The position numbers and the translations under genes are program-made. Below the pieces are notes generated by a model. That model was not told the DNA's origin. It saw only the letters and a list, made by a program, of their open reading frames with translations, and ran no database searches. From Selaginella moellendorffii (taxonomy: Eukaryota; Streptophyta; Lycopodiopsida; Selaginellales; Selaginellaceae): DNA of 64,000 nt. Where the stretch lies: positions 96,048-160,047 of the forward strand of contig NW_003314349.1 in NCBI RefSeq assembly GCF_000143415.4, written 5' to 3'. Shown here one piece after another: positions 55,662 to 64,000 of the stretch. Each line of letters starts with the position of its first letter. The first letter of the stretch is position 1.

Positions 55662-56450
55662 TCATACTGCCGCCTCCGCGCTTGTGTGTGGCGGCGCCTC
55701 GGGCGGCGCCGTCGCCTCCTTGGTGGCCGTGGTCTCCCCCGCCGCCGCTGGCGCAGCTGGAGCCGCCGGCGCCGTGTGGCCGATGAGCTTATCGTGGCCA
55801 AAGATCCCGTGAACGAGCAAAGTGTAGAGAAGCTGGGTGATTGCACTTATGATCGCGTATGCCGCCAGCGTCGTCTATCATCCAATCCAGACAAGAAACT
55901 CGGCTCCAAAGTTCTCGGAAGAAGAAAAGAATCGTCTTACCAGCTTCTTGTTGTGGAGGCCACCAACGTGGATGTATTTCGAGGCAACGCTGCCAGGAAC
56001 CAAGAGAAATCCTCGTCAGAAACCCGAGAAGCTTGAAGAGATCGAGCAGGGAGGAGGAAATTGACTCACCCAAGAGCCAGGATTGTGACCGGCACCGCGA
56101 GAATCGATGTAGCCATCGCCGAAGCTCTGCTCTCGGAGTTCCATCTCCTCAAGTAGTAGAGACCCGCCAGCACCGAGGCAATGCCCACCACTCCAGCGAG
56201 CAATGTGTAGGTGATGAGATCGGAAGTCACCTTGTTCCCTGCCAAGAACAAAGATCACAAGAACACAAGTTAGAACTCGCCAAGAATCTTGGAAGAACAA
56301 CACACCTCCCAATCGACCACTCATTTGCTTGTCGTAGGCCCAGCCCGCGAATCCCAGAATAACAGCGTAGAGGGCGAAATTGAGCGCTAGCAGAGGACGG
56401 AGCAATGGCTTGAGCGTCATCTGGTGCCTGAGCTGCGGAGGGATCGCCAT
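55662..56450 (-). CDS. AWPM-19-like (PM19L) plasma-membrane protein, copy 2
   Basis: Exons 56306-56450, 56070-56238, 55941-55989, 55662-55874; 191 residues. Membrane segments LRPLLALNFALYAVILGFAG, TYTLLAGVVGIASVLAGLYY, MATSILAVPVTILALG and YAIISAITQLLYTLLVHGIF, with VASKYIHVGG after the third. The C-terminal tail is a long Ala/Pro/Thr-rich cytosolic extension absent from copy 1. Exon 1 is the same length (145 bp) as in copy 1. Likely ABA/stress-related as for the family. Confidence 0.92.
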
Positions 56451-57289
56451 AGCCGCCGCCAAGATCACCCAAAAAGAAGAAAAAAGAATTTCTCCCTCTT
56501 TCCCGTTCGAGCCAGCCTTGGCCGCTATATACTCCCCCGCGGTAAAAAAATCCGAGTAAAAAAACGCCGGCGCTCCCGCTATCCAGGAGGGAAATGTGGG
56601 CTTGCCCAGGTGGGTAAAAATCCTGGCTTTTTACCACTCGGTTTTATCCGTGGCTGCCGAGGATTCCGTTCGTTTGGCGGCAAGTGGGGGGCTGCCACAG
56701 CCAGCTTTGCAGCGGCGTCCCAACGGCTATGATCTGGCGGCCCTCGCAGATCCAACGGCTGGGATTGGGTGTATGCTGTAGGCCTCGCTGTCGCCACGTG
56801 GCCAGAGTGGACATGACCCGTCACCCGTCAGGCTTTGGTGGACGGTTCGATTCCCACCAATCTTTATTGGATTAGATGATATCGCTTCATTAACAGGAGG
56901 GCTTCCTGCCTGGAATCCATGTTCGGTGGCTATTGTTTTTGTGATATCACTTTGGAGAGATGATGATATTATTCCTTGGCTTGGCTCAACTCCAATTCTT
57001 CTATGAGGTAGCTTTAAAGGTGGCTGGACGTGCTGCAAGGGAGATCGGTTGAGAGGAAACAAAAGACTGGAGAATGGAATAAATGGAGTTCTGCCACTGT
57101 CGTTCAGGATCATGTGTAATGTTCCACACATACATCAACCAACTGGGTGCCATTATAAATATGAATTGTCCAATTTGGGTTTTGATCACACAAAATGGTT
57201 AAAAAAAAAGTAGATTCTTATTAAGCTTCTTAATTTCTTCTATGACTATTAACAATAGATGAAGAGTAAAAGTCTCTGAGTAAGAAGTT
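56451..57289. other. No gene recognised
   Basis: The promoter side of AWPM-19 copy 2, then sequence without convincing exons. Confidence 0.5.
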
Positions 57290-57446
57290 CGTGGATGGCA
57301 GATGCAAAACAATCGTACTCGGCCATTTTAGCGAAGAGGAAGCCAAGCGATTTGTATCTGAGCACTTGGCACCACGCCTGGGCTTGACGCTCCGGCACGG
57401 CTGGGAGGAGAGCGTTTGGCCTCCTATCTTCGTGGCAGTAGGCTTA
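57290..57446 (+). pseudogene. ATPase fragment (duplicate of part of 58218-58991)
   Basis: KKFVDGRCKTIVLGHFSEEE, AKRFVSEHLAPRLGLTLRHG and WEESVWPPIF match residues of the larger fragment at about 58387-58545 with scattered changes. Both ends are cut. Confidence 0.85.
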
Positions 57447-57592
57447 CTAAGGCTGATGTATTAACGTAAACTAAACATTTATTTTAGTATAATTTTTATT
57501 AAGGTTTGCTGTGCATGCAAAGACACTTGCGTTTCAAGTTGGCGAGCACAAAATTCAACGACGGAACCAACTGCATTGGAAGATTGTAGAGA

Positions 57593-57859
57593 ATGGCGGT
57601 CAAGCTCTCGTGTGCTCTTCTCGCCCTCATGGTGATCACCAGCTCGTTGGCTGAGGCGTATATGGTGGAAGAATTCGACAGCTATCTGGATCGAGGCCGG
57701 GAACACGACCACCGTCAAGTTGGCGTTCGCAAGGGAGCCGTGTGTTCTTCGTGCAGCAAGAAGTACTGCGCTAATCCTTTCAACCATTGCCACTGCGAGA
57801 ATGGTTGTAGCGAGTGCTCTTGCTGCATCACCCAGCCAAGCTTTAGCGATGAGGATTGA
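57593..57859 (+). CDS. Secreted cysteine-rich peptide, copy 1
   Basis: 88 residues. Signal peptide (VKLSCALLALMVITSSLAEA), then an acidic/basic spacer (EEFDSYLDRGREHDHRQVGV), then a compact Cys domain VCSSCSKKYCANPFNHCHC, ENGCSECSCC and the tail ITQPSFSDED. Nine cysteines, so one is unpaired or pairs between molecules; copy 2 has eight. Not a defensin, snakin or LTP pattern I recognise. A poly-A signal (AATAAAG) follows at about 57901. Start ATG in context GAGAATGGCG. Could be a signalling or defence peptide; function unknown. Confidence 0.8.
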   Translation: MAVKLSCALLALMVITSSLAEAYMVEEFDSYLDRGREHDHRQVGVRKGAVCSSCSKKYCANPFNHCHCENGCSECSCCITQPSFSDED

Positions 57860-57924
57860 AATGCCTCTCCATAGTTTGATCTTGATCATGCTAACCTTCA
57901 AAATAAAGAAAACTTTCTGAGCTT

Positions 57925-58217
57925 AGGTCTTCTTTTCACGCAAATTCTGTTTGTTTGAGAGAGTGTCAAAACGAAACGTGAGAAGATCGCAGTGTGGAGA
58001 GGTTTGCTGCTCGACACTCTCATCGGCCGGTTCTTGACGAGAGGAACCAGCGGCACCACGTCTGTGATAAATGGGTAGTCAGCCTCAAGTTGGATACACG
58101 AACAAACAGAAGTTTTGACATGCAAAATGGATACAAACGAGAACATTACACCTGTATCAAATCTTTCATTGTGAACTGCCCCGGATCGATGATCTTTACC
58201 ATCTTATTCGTGTCAAT
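57925..58217 (-). pseudogene. Receptor-like kinase 3'-end fragment
   Basis: Degenerate copy of the last two exons and 3' UTR of the kinase at 59642-61286: FTMKDLIQV, the YPFITDVVPLVPLV segment and the 3' flank TTCTTTTCACGCAAATTCTG. Small deletions break the frames. It ends within exon 6 at CTGGAAGAAG and joins ATPase sequence directly. Confidence 0.88.
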
Positions 58218-58991
58218 GCCTGGAAGAAGCGAGTCTTGATACTACCCAAAGAGAAGCTCGCCAAGTGGGAAGGCGTCTACGACAAGGAGCTCGACGACTT
58301 GCTCAGTTTCCTGGAGGCCATAACCAAGCAGACTCGGAGAGCTCATGTGATCATGGCTTCCTCGGACGAGTTCTTCCGGTCGTGGCTGTGTAAGAAGTTC
58401 GCGGATGGAAGATGCAGAGCAATAGAACTTGGCCTCTTTAGCGAGGAGGAAGCCAAGCAGTTTTTCTCCGAGTACGTGGCACCATTTGTGGGCTTGACGC
58501 TCCCGCAAGACTGGGAGACGAGTGTCTGGCCTTGCATCTTCGAGGCAGCTGGTGGAAGCCCGTATCTATTGAAGACGGTGGCGTGCAACGCTTCTCTTGA
58601 CGATGGTGAGTGTGCTACCAATCTACTGGCACAAGCCCAGGATCTCATAGACATGGAAAAGGTGAACCTGGAGATAGCTTTGCACCTTGGGGAGGAGGAA
58701 GGATGGACTCGAGCGGAGTTGGCTGGGATCTTAAAGGCGATTGTGCAGGGCGGTGGTGCCGTGACATACAAGAAGGTGGTAGCCGAAGTGTTCTGTTGGC
58801 AGATCAACCGTGCTAACGAAGTTGTAAAACGGCTGGTGCGCAACAAGGTCATCCATGTTCGCGTGCTTACCAGGGTTACCAAGTACAGAGACATGCCTGC
58901 GCAGCACACCGAAGCGGGTGCGTACCTCATGGCCACCAGTCCTGCGGCATATGCAGCCATGAAGTCAGGTTCATACTTGCTGTATTGTTAA
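58218..58991 (+). pseudogene. 5'-truncated ATPase-like gene (P-loop NTPase, archaeal-type ATPase_2-like)
   Basis: Open for 257 codons to a stop at 58989-58991, but the 5' end begins at a duplication junction and there is no start codon in the conserved part; the first ATG is at 58352. Contents: VLILPKEKLAKW, then RRAHVIMASSDEFFRSWLCK (strand after Walker B/sensor region), LGLFSEEEAKQFFSEYVAP and a winged-helix-like C-terminus (TRAELAGILKAIVQGGGAVT, RLVRNKVIHVRV). Walker A and B are missing. Family assignment is by resemblance to STAND/ATPase_2 proteins and tentative. Confidence 0.6.
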
Positions 58992-59157
58992 ACTGTTTTC
59001 AAGCATTTAATATTTTCTAATATAGTTATTTTACTGAGACTGTGCATGCAAAGACTAGCATGTCTTTCACTTGCGTTTCATGCAACTGAAAGTTGGCGAG
59101 CATAAAACCCAACGAGGGACAAGCGACGTGACCAACTGCATTGGAAGATTATAGAGA

Positions 59158-59427
59158 ATGGCGGTCACCAAGCTCTCGTGTCTTCTTCTGGCTCTCATGG
59201 TGATGACCAGCTCGTTGGCCGAGGCGTATATGGTGGAAGAATTCGAGAGCTATCTGGATCGAGGCCGAGATCACGACCGCCTTCAAGTTGGTGTTCGCAA
59301 GGGAGCCGTGTGTTCTTCGTGCAGCAAGAAGTACTGCGCTCATCCTTTCAACTATTGCAGCTGCGAGAATGGTTGCAGCGAGTGCTCCTGCTACATCACC
59401 CAGCCAAGCTTTAGCGATGAGGATTGA
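59158..59427 (+). CDS. Secreted cysteine-rich peptide, copy 2
   Basis: 89 residues, clear paralogue of copy 1: signal peptide TKLSCLLLALMVMTSSLAEA, spacer EEFESYLDRGRDHDRLQVGV, Cys domain VCSSCSKKYCAHPFNYCSC, ENGCSECSCY, tail ITQPSFSDED. Eight cysteines in the pattern C-x2-C-x4-C-x6-C-x-C-x3-C-x2-C-x-C. The signal, spacer and tail are nearly unchanged, while three changes (N/H, H/Y, H/S) and the lost ninth Cys fall inside the Cys domain. Lies 215 bp from the converging kinase gene. Confidence 0.85.
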   Translation: MAVTKLSCLLLALMVMTSSLAEAYMVEEFESYLDRGRDHDRLQVGVRKGAVCSSCSKKYCAHPFNYCSCENGCSECSCYITQPSFSDED

Positions 59428-59641
59428 AATCCCTCTGGAATAGTTTGATAGTGATCGTGCTTTAGCTTCTGAGCAGGCTTCACAATAAAGAGAACTTTCT
59501 TTCGCCCATTACAATCCTTGAGCACTATAAGCTAGATGGTAACTTACAGTCTGCTCGAGCAGAAAAGCGATCGAGGATGTTCTTTTCACGCAAATTCTGT
59601 TGCTTTTGATTGACAAAACAATGAAAGTGACAAGAGGTTTG

Positions 59642-61286
59642 TCAAAACGAAACGTGAGAAGATCGGCAGTCGCTACTTCCACTCTCGGCAGATGAGGATT
59701 TTACAGTGACGGTGGCGTGGAGAAAGCTGGGGCTGCTCGACACTCTCATCGGCCGGTTGTGCTTGACGAGAGGAACTAGCGATTGCACAACGTCTGTGAT
59801 AAATGGCCTGTAATCGGCCTCGGGTTGGACACACATAGCAGCAATAGCTGCGATCTGGAAGAACAAAAAGGAAGTTTTGACACGTAGCATGGATAAGTTT
59901 TCGAGCCCCACCTGTATCAAATCTTTCATTGCAAACTGTCCGTTCAGCCTTGGATCGATGATCTCTACCATCTTGTTCCTGTCTGTGAGCCGTGGCAATG
60001 CCTGGAAGAAGCAAAAAAATTGGTTTTTCGCACGATCAAAGAAGGAAGTTTTGATATCAATTACCCAAGAGACGAGAACTCCTTCGCCTGGCGGTCGTTT
60101 CATGTCCACGGGAACACGACCCGTGAGAAGCTCCAGCAGAACCACTCCAAAGCTATACACATCGGATTTGGTCGTCAAGTGTCCAGTTAACGCATACCTG
60201 GAAAAAACATGTGATTTTTTTTGAGAAAAGAACGCAAGGAGATGTTTTTTTACATACTCGGGCGCTACGTAGCCTTGAGTTCCCAGGACCCGGGTTGAGA
60301 CGTGACCCCCAGCTTTGTCCGAGCCCAGCTTTGCGAGCCCAAAGTCGGAAACTTTGGCGTTAAACTTGTCGTCGAGGAGGATGTTGCTGCTCTTGAAATC
60401 CCTGTGAATTATGGGAGGGCTCACCATCTCGTGCAAGTACTCGAGGCCTCGAGCAGCATCGAGAGCTACGCGCATTCGAGTGTCCCAGTCGAGCATCGGC
60501 GGTCTACCACTGGTTCCTGTAGATCAGCAAAGTTGGAGCTCTCGTTGGTTTCTGGTAAGAGATTTCCATACCATCCGAGTGTAGGTGCTCTTGGACGCTT
60601 CCGTTTGGCATGAACTCGTAGACAAGCAGCCTGTGTTCTTGATCAGCGCAATATCCGATGAGTTCCAACAAGTGTGGAGAGTGTAGTCTGCTCAGCATGT
60701 CAACCTGATCCAGAAGTTCTGTATAAGTTCATGAGAAAAAGAAAGAAAAAAAGAGATTTTTGATGGAAGAAGGATTACCTCTACTCGAAACTCTCGGTCA
60801 CCCTGTTTGCCCCCTCGATCGAGCTGCTTGATTGCCGCGGTTCTACCGTCGGGAAGAACACCCCGGAAAACACTGCCAAATCCGCCTTGCCCGACTTCGT
60901 TGGACGTAGTAAAGTTGTTTGTAGCGGCCTGCATTTGCTTGTAAGTGAAAACCTGTGCTTCGCTCGTCGATCCATTGTAGCTGGAGCGTCTAGAGAGGGA
61001 AATTGACTGGCTGGTCACGCTCTTTGCCTGCTCGGCCACTGCGAAGCAAGAGATTCAGGAAAAATGAAAGAAGGATAAGGAAGCTCTTCCGGAAGGACAA
61101 AAAATCTAGCGGGAGTGACGTACCTTCTTGTCGAGGAGCTCGAGCTTTGTGTCGAAGATAGCAGTAGTACGCAAACGCGATGGCTACAAGGACGAGAGCC
61201 GCGGAAGCGATGATAATGGCGATGATAAGCACAAGGTTGTCCTCCGAGGTGTTATCACCGGCGAGCTCCACCAAGATCCTCCTCAT
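59642..61286 (-). CDS. Membrane-anchored receptor-like protein kinase with short ectodomain
   Basis: Seven exons (61124-61286, 60779-61038, 60572-60704, 60258-60516, 60065-60197, 59912-60001, 59642-59854), 416 residues. Residues 1-17 form a short outer part, ~18-42 one membrane helix ([20 protein letters not shown]), then a basic stop (RHKARAPR). Kinase: [41 protein letters not shown] (RD kinase), [45 protein letters not shown]. Similar to plant PERK/RLCK-type kinases. No extracellular ligand domain, so it may work with a co-receptor. The upstream ORF in the 5' leader lacks resemblance to anything. Confidence 0.93.
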
Positions 61287-63652
61287 TCTAGTTGGAAGTT
61301 TAGAGGGCTTTGCCTCCCAGCAAAGTTCCAGCTTTTCCTTCCCTGTTCTTCCTCTTCTTCCTCCTCGCTATGTCTATGACTATGGCTACTAGCATTGTGA
61401 GCTTTAGAGCACCAGCATTGCGTTAGTTCCAAGCGAGCTCTTCTCCAAAGCTTCCTTTTTCCTGATCTTGAGAGACCCAAAGTGGTTCTTCCTACAGATC
61501 CATAGCTCTCTCCTGGAAGAATGTCGCGTTGCTAGATCGCCGTGTGATCAGCGATGATGCCCACGAAGCTATATGGAGCAAAGCGCCAAGAGCACTCCTT
61601 GGACGCTTTTGTGAGCCGAGGACACACACGTGACTCTGGTCAGAAATTACTGCCGCTCTACCGCGTTACCGCGGCAAATGCCCGGCCGGGGCATTTGCAA
61701 GAACTTGGAGTTCCTCCTCGGTTTTGTCCTGTGGGCGATTGCTAAATCGCTTGGAGCTAGCCGGGGCGGCGAGTGGATTTACCTGTGCTCACACTGACAC
61801 TGGGCGCTCGATGTTTCGCTCGCGGTGTCGCCGAATGCACCACCACAGCAACACAACAAAAGAGCTTTTGAATCGTGAGAACGGGGTGTGATGTGATTGC
61901 CGGGCTGAGCTCTCTAGAATGTTAAAAGCAAAAAAGAAACGCCCTCTTCTCCTTGTTCGTCTTCTTTCTCTCGTTCTTCGGAGCTCGCACGACGTGAAGT
62001 GGACTGGATCATTCAATGTGCATGGCAGCTGCATTGGAGGGAATTGTAAAACTGTCCACGAGAATTCTTGAGGGTCAGTCGCAGGAGGGATGATTCGTGT
62101 AAAAAAAAAACTTTTCTCTTCTCTTTCGTCAAAGAGGAAGAGGCCTTAAACAAAGGTTTGGGGGTGAATTGGCAATGGCATTAGTGCCGCACAGGGGCAA
62201 ATGCATGGATGGGAACTGTTTTCCAAGCGAGAAAATCAGGAATCACGCTGGGAGGTTTGTCCATCCGGTTATAAAGATTGCAACAGCGACACCACCCGCA
62301 ATTTGACACGGTGAGCATTGCGAGCCTATCCTACGCATTCGTTATTTTTCTTCCATTTTCCTGTCTTTTCTGGAAAATAAATGTATAAATTCGTAAATGC
62401 GGGTTGCTGGGCGCAGCACTATGGGACTGCCATGTCGTCCTTTTTCTTGCAAATTATTGCTCTTTTTTTTTGTTTTTTCTTTCAAATTTCTAGAGAAAAA
62501 GATTAGAGACGAGAACTTGCTTGAATCGAGGGACATGGACGTCCCAGCTAAGATCTTCTGCAACTTCTCTCGATTTTTTTGGTCCTCATCACTCACCGAA
62601 TTCTCGGATGGATGGAACTCTACGAATTACAATGGTCTACTCTCAATCAGTCAATCGAAGTCAAAACGATGAAACTTTCGATCGATCCGTTGCTGGTTTC
62701 GCGGCGAGGCAAAATTCCCAAGTACGCTTCCACCGCACGACACGGTGCGCGTGATTCGATTCGAAAACCTTTAACAAACCAGATCGTGCGCATTGCCATT
62801 GTGTTCCAAAATCTAGACAGTGCAAGAACAGGGGCCAGGACTCGAACCCGCGAAGAAATCTCCCGCGCTTTTAAGCACCACCGTCGATGCCCCGCGGCGG
62901 CAACGGCTGGGATGCGAGGATGTGAAAGTTTTGCCGGGAAAAAGCCGCTTTATTTTGCCGGGAAGGACATGGCATCGAAGAGAGAAAAGGGCTTTTGGAA
63001 TCGAAGACGATGGATGGATGGATGGATGGATAGGTTGGTGGCAGAAAAGTGTCTACTAATTGTACTGGCAGGCGATTGATCGTCGCAATCGTTTGTTTGC
63101 TCGTCTTCTCCGATCTTTTCTCCTTCCATTCGGTGTTGGGCGATGGCGTGAGCGAGTGTGCGTTGCAGAAATCGGTCCCTCCTCTCGACCCACTTTGGTA
63201 TCTCGAGCTGGGACGAATCAGAGCCACATTGGCAGGGACAAGGTCATTAGATAGATCCAAGCTTGGGTTTTATAAAGGGAAATGTGGCATGGAGGATGGA
63301 TAGATAGATCACGGGCAATGGATTTGCTTAGATGCCTGACCAGATCGCTTTGGAGCGTCGCTATCCTGGATTTAAATGGGTGGTGTTTCTCTTTCACTCC
63401 TTTTGAGCCACAGTGATATCCCCTTTAGCACATGAACAGGCCATGAACAGTCAGTCGCTTGTCCCACTGTTCGTGCTCGCCTCTGGCATGGAACAAGGAA
63501 CCAGAAAAATCAGGTTTTGATGCTACTTCATGGCTATGGAGGCTGGGATTAGATCGACTAGTTCCATTCCAGGGTCTTGGCGCGAGTAGCGAGAGAAAAA
63601 ATCCACTTTTTCTTCGATCTCCAAGAGGAATGCTGCTACTCTCGAGGAGGGT
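61287..63652. other. No gene recognised
   Basis: Contains the 5' flank of the kinase, simple repeats (ATGG)n near 63010, and a degenerate tRNA-like stretch near 62820-62905 that I do not accept as a gene. Confidence 0.5.
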
Positions 63653-64000
63653 ATGTACATGTCTATATCGACACCTTCGCGGCGGCAGTATCAAAATGGT
63701 TGCCCCTCCGGCGCCAGTGGCAGTGGCAGCAAGCTCAAGAACGTATCGGTCACGGTGAGCTTCGCGCTTGTTCTCGTGGGTTTGTCACTGCTGGTCTACG
63801 TGAGATCGTTCCTGGCACTTCGCGACGCGTCCGGGCCGGTGTCCTCGATCCCCATCGATGCCTTGCCGGTGGTGATCGCTCTCGCGCAGCGCCAGTACTC
63901 ACACTCGCGGACGTTCGAGAATGTGAGCGCCAGCCCCTCGCCCAGGAGAAGAGATGGCGAGCGAGAAGATCACAATGGCAGCTTCCATGGTGGGCGACCC
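63653..64000 (+). CDS. N-terminus of a type II membrane protein (runs off the window)
   Basis: Open from the ATG at 63653 to the window end (116 codons, no stop). A short Ser/Gly-rich cytosolic part precedes KLKNVSVTVSFALVLVGLSL and LVYVRSF, a single membrane anchor followed by a lumenal stem (SGPVSSIPIDALPVVIALAQ). This layout is typical of Golgi glycosyltransferases and similar enzymes, but no catalytic domain is visible yet. The alternative start MSIST at 63659 is equally possible; GAGGGTATGTAC here could also be a splice donor. Confidence 0.65.
   Translation, partial: MYMSISTPSRRQYQNGCPSGASGSGSKLKNVSVTVSFALVLVGLSLLVYVRSFLALRDASGPVSSIPIDALPVVIALAQRQYSHSRTFENVSASPSPRRRDGEREDHNGSFHGGRP

Noticed and set aside
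62820-62905. tRNA-like sequence on the minus strand (GGGTTCGAGTCC with a partly pairing acceptor)
   Set aside because: Only about 63 nt, acceptor pairs mismatch at two positions and no clear anticodon arm; at best a tRNA relic.
63049-63303. Secreted-looking ORF with a hydrophobic start
   Set aside because: The first codon is GTG, no homology, no good ATG; probably chance.

Overview
The window is nuclear DNA of a land plant. Genes carry many GT-AG introns of about 50-60 bp. Products are plant-specific: PPR proteins, a LOB-domain protein, AWPM-19 proteins, a thaumatin-like protein, a plant two-pore K+ channel and a GH10 xylanase with three CBM22 modules. Plant copia-type primer-binding sites (complement of initiator tRNA-Met) are also present. 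Very short introns, near-intronless PPR genes and GC-rich exons beside AT-rich spacers suggest a lycophyte such as Selaginella moellendorffii; this is inference from style and protein resemblance, not a database match. Layout: 2.1-4.9 kb holds a divergent pair, an Mpo1-like membrane protein (-) and chloroplast 3-isopropylmalate dehydrogenase (+), with 81 bp between start codons. 5.0-17.7 kb is a duplicated accessory block of EG45-like (plant natriuretic peptide type) secreted barwin-fold genes, intact and broken, on both strands, and a complete GH10 xylanase plus a broken copy. A 370-bp TRIM with perfect target-site duplication sits inside the broken xylanase, and a chimeric copia-derived LTR element lies between EG45 copies. 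17.9-22.5 kb has an intact intronless PPR gene whose start lies in a local repeat, a small membrane ORF, and an Agenet (SWO1/G2484-1-like) gene. 22.5-26 kb is AT-rich spacer. 26.2-39 kb is a mosaic of gene fragments: a UFSP2-like peptidase split into two distant halves, riboflavin kinase, gamma-glutamyltranspeptidase, LOB, PPR, GMC oxidoreductase, beta-glucosidase and 2OG-oxygenase pieces. Among them are one intact protein kinase, a second TSD-flanked LTR element inside a PPR pseudogene, and a convincing U2 snRNA gene with USE and TATA. 39.4-41.2 kb is a WD40 gene; 41.8-43.6 kb is AT-rich spacer. 43.6-47.8 kb is an ABCB transporter with a one-base frameshift in its first Walker A. 48.6-51.1 kb is a thaumatin-like protein with a GPI-type tail. 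51.2-56.5 kb has two AWPM-19 genes flanking three identical tRNA-Thr(AGU) genes and a TPK channel. 57.3-61.3 kb is a tandemly duplicated module of ATPase fragment, secreted cysteine-rich peptide and membrane kinase. The last 348 bp begin a type II membrane protein that runs off the window. Gene models were spliced by eye, keeping phase across every junction; the main models (IPMDH, Mpo1-like, xylanase, Agenet, ABCB, TLP, AWPM-19 x2, TPK, RLK) close in frame, the ABCB only after allowing for one inserted base.
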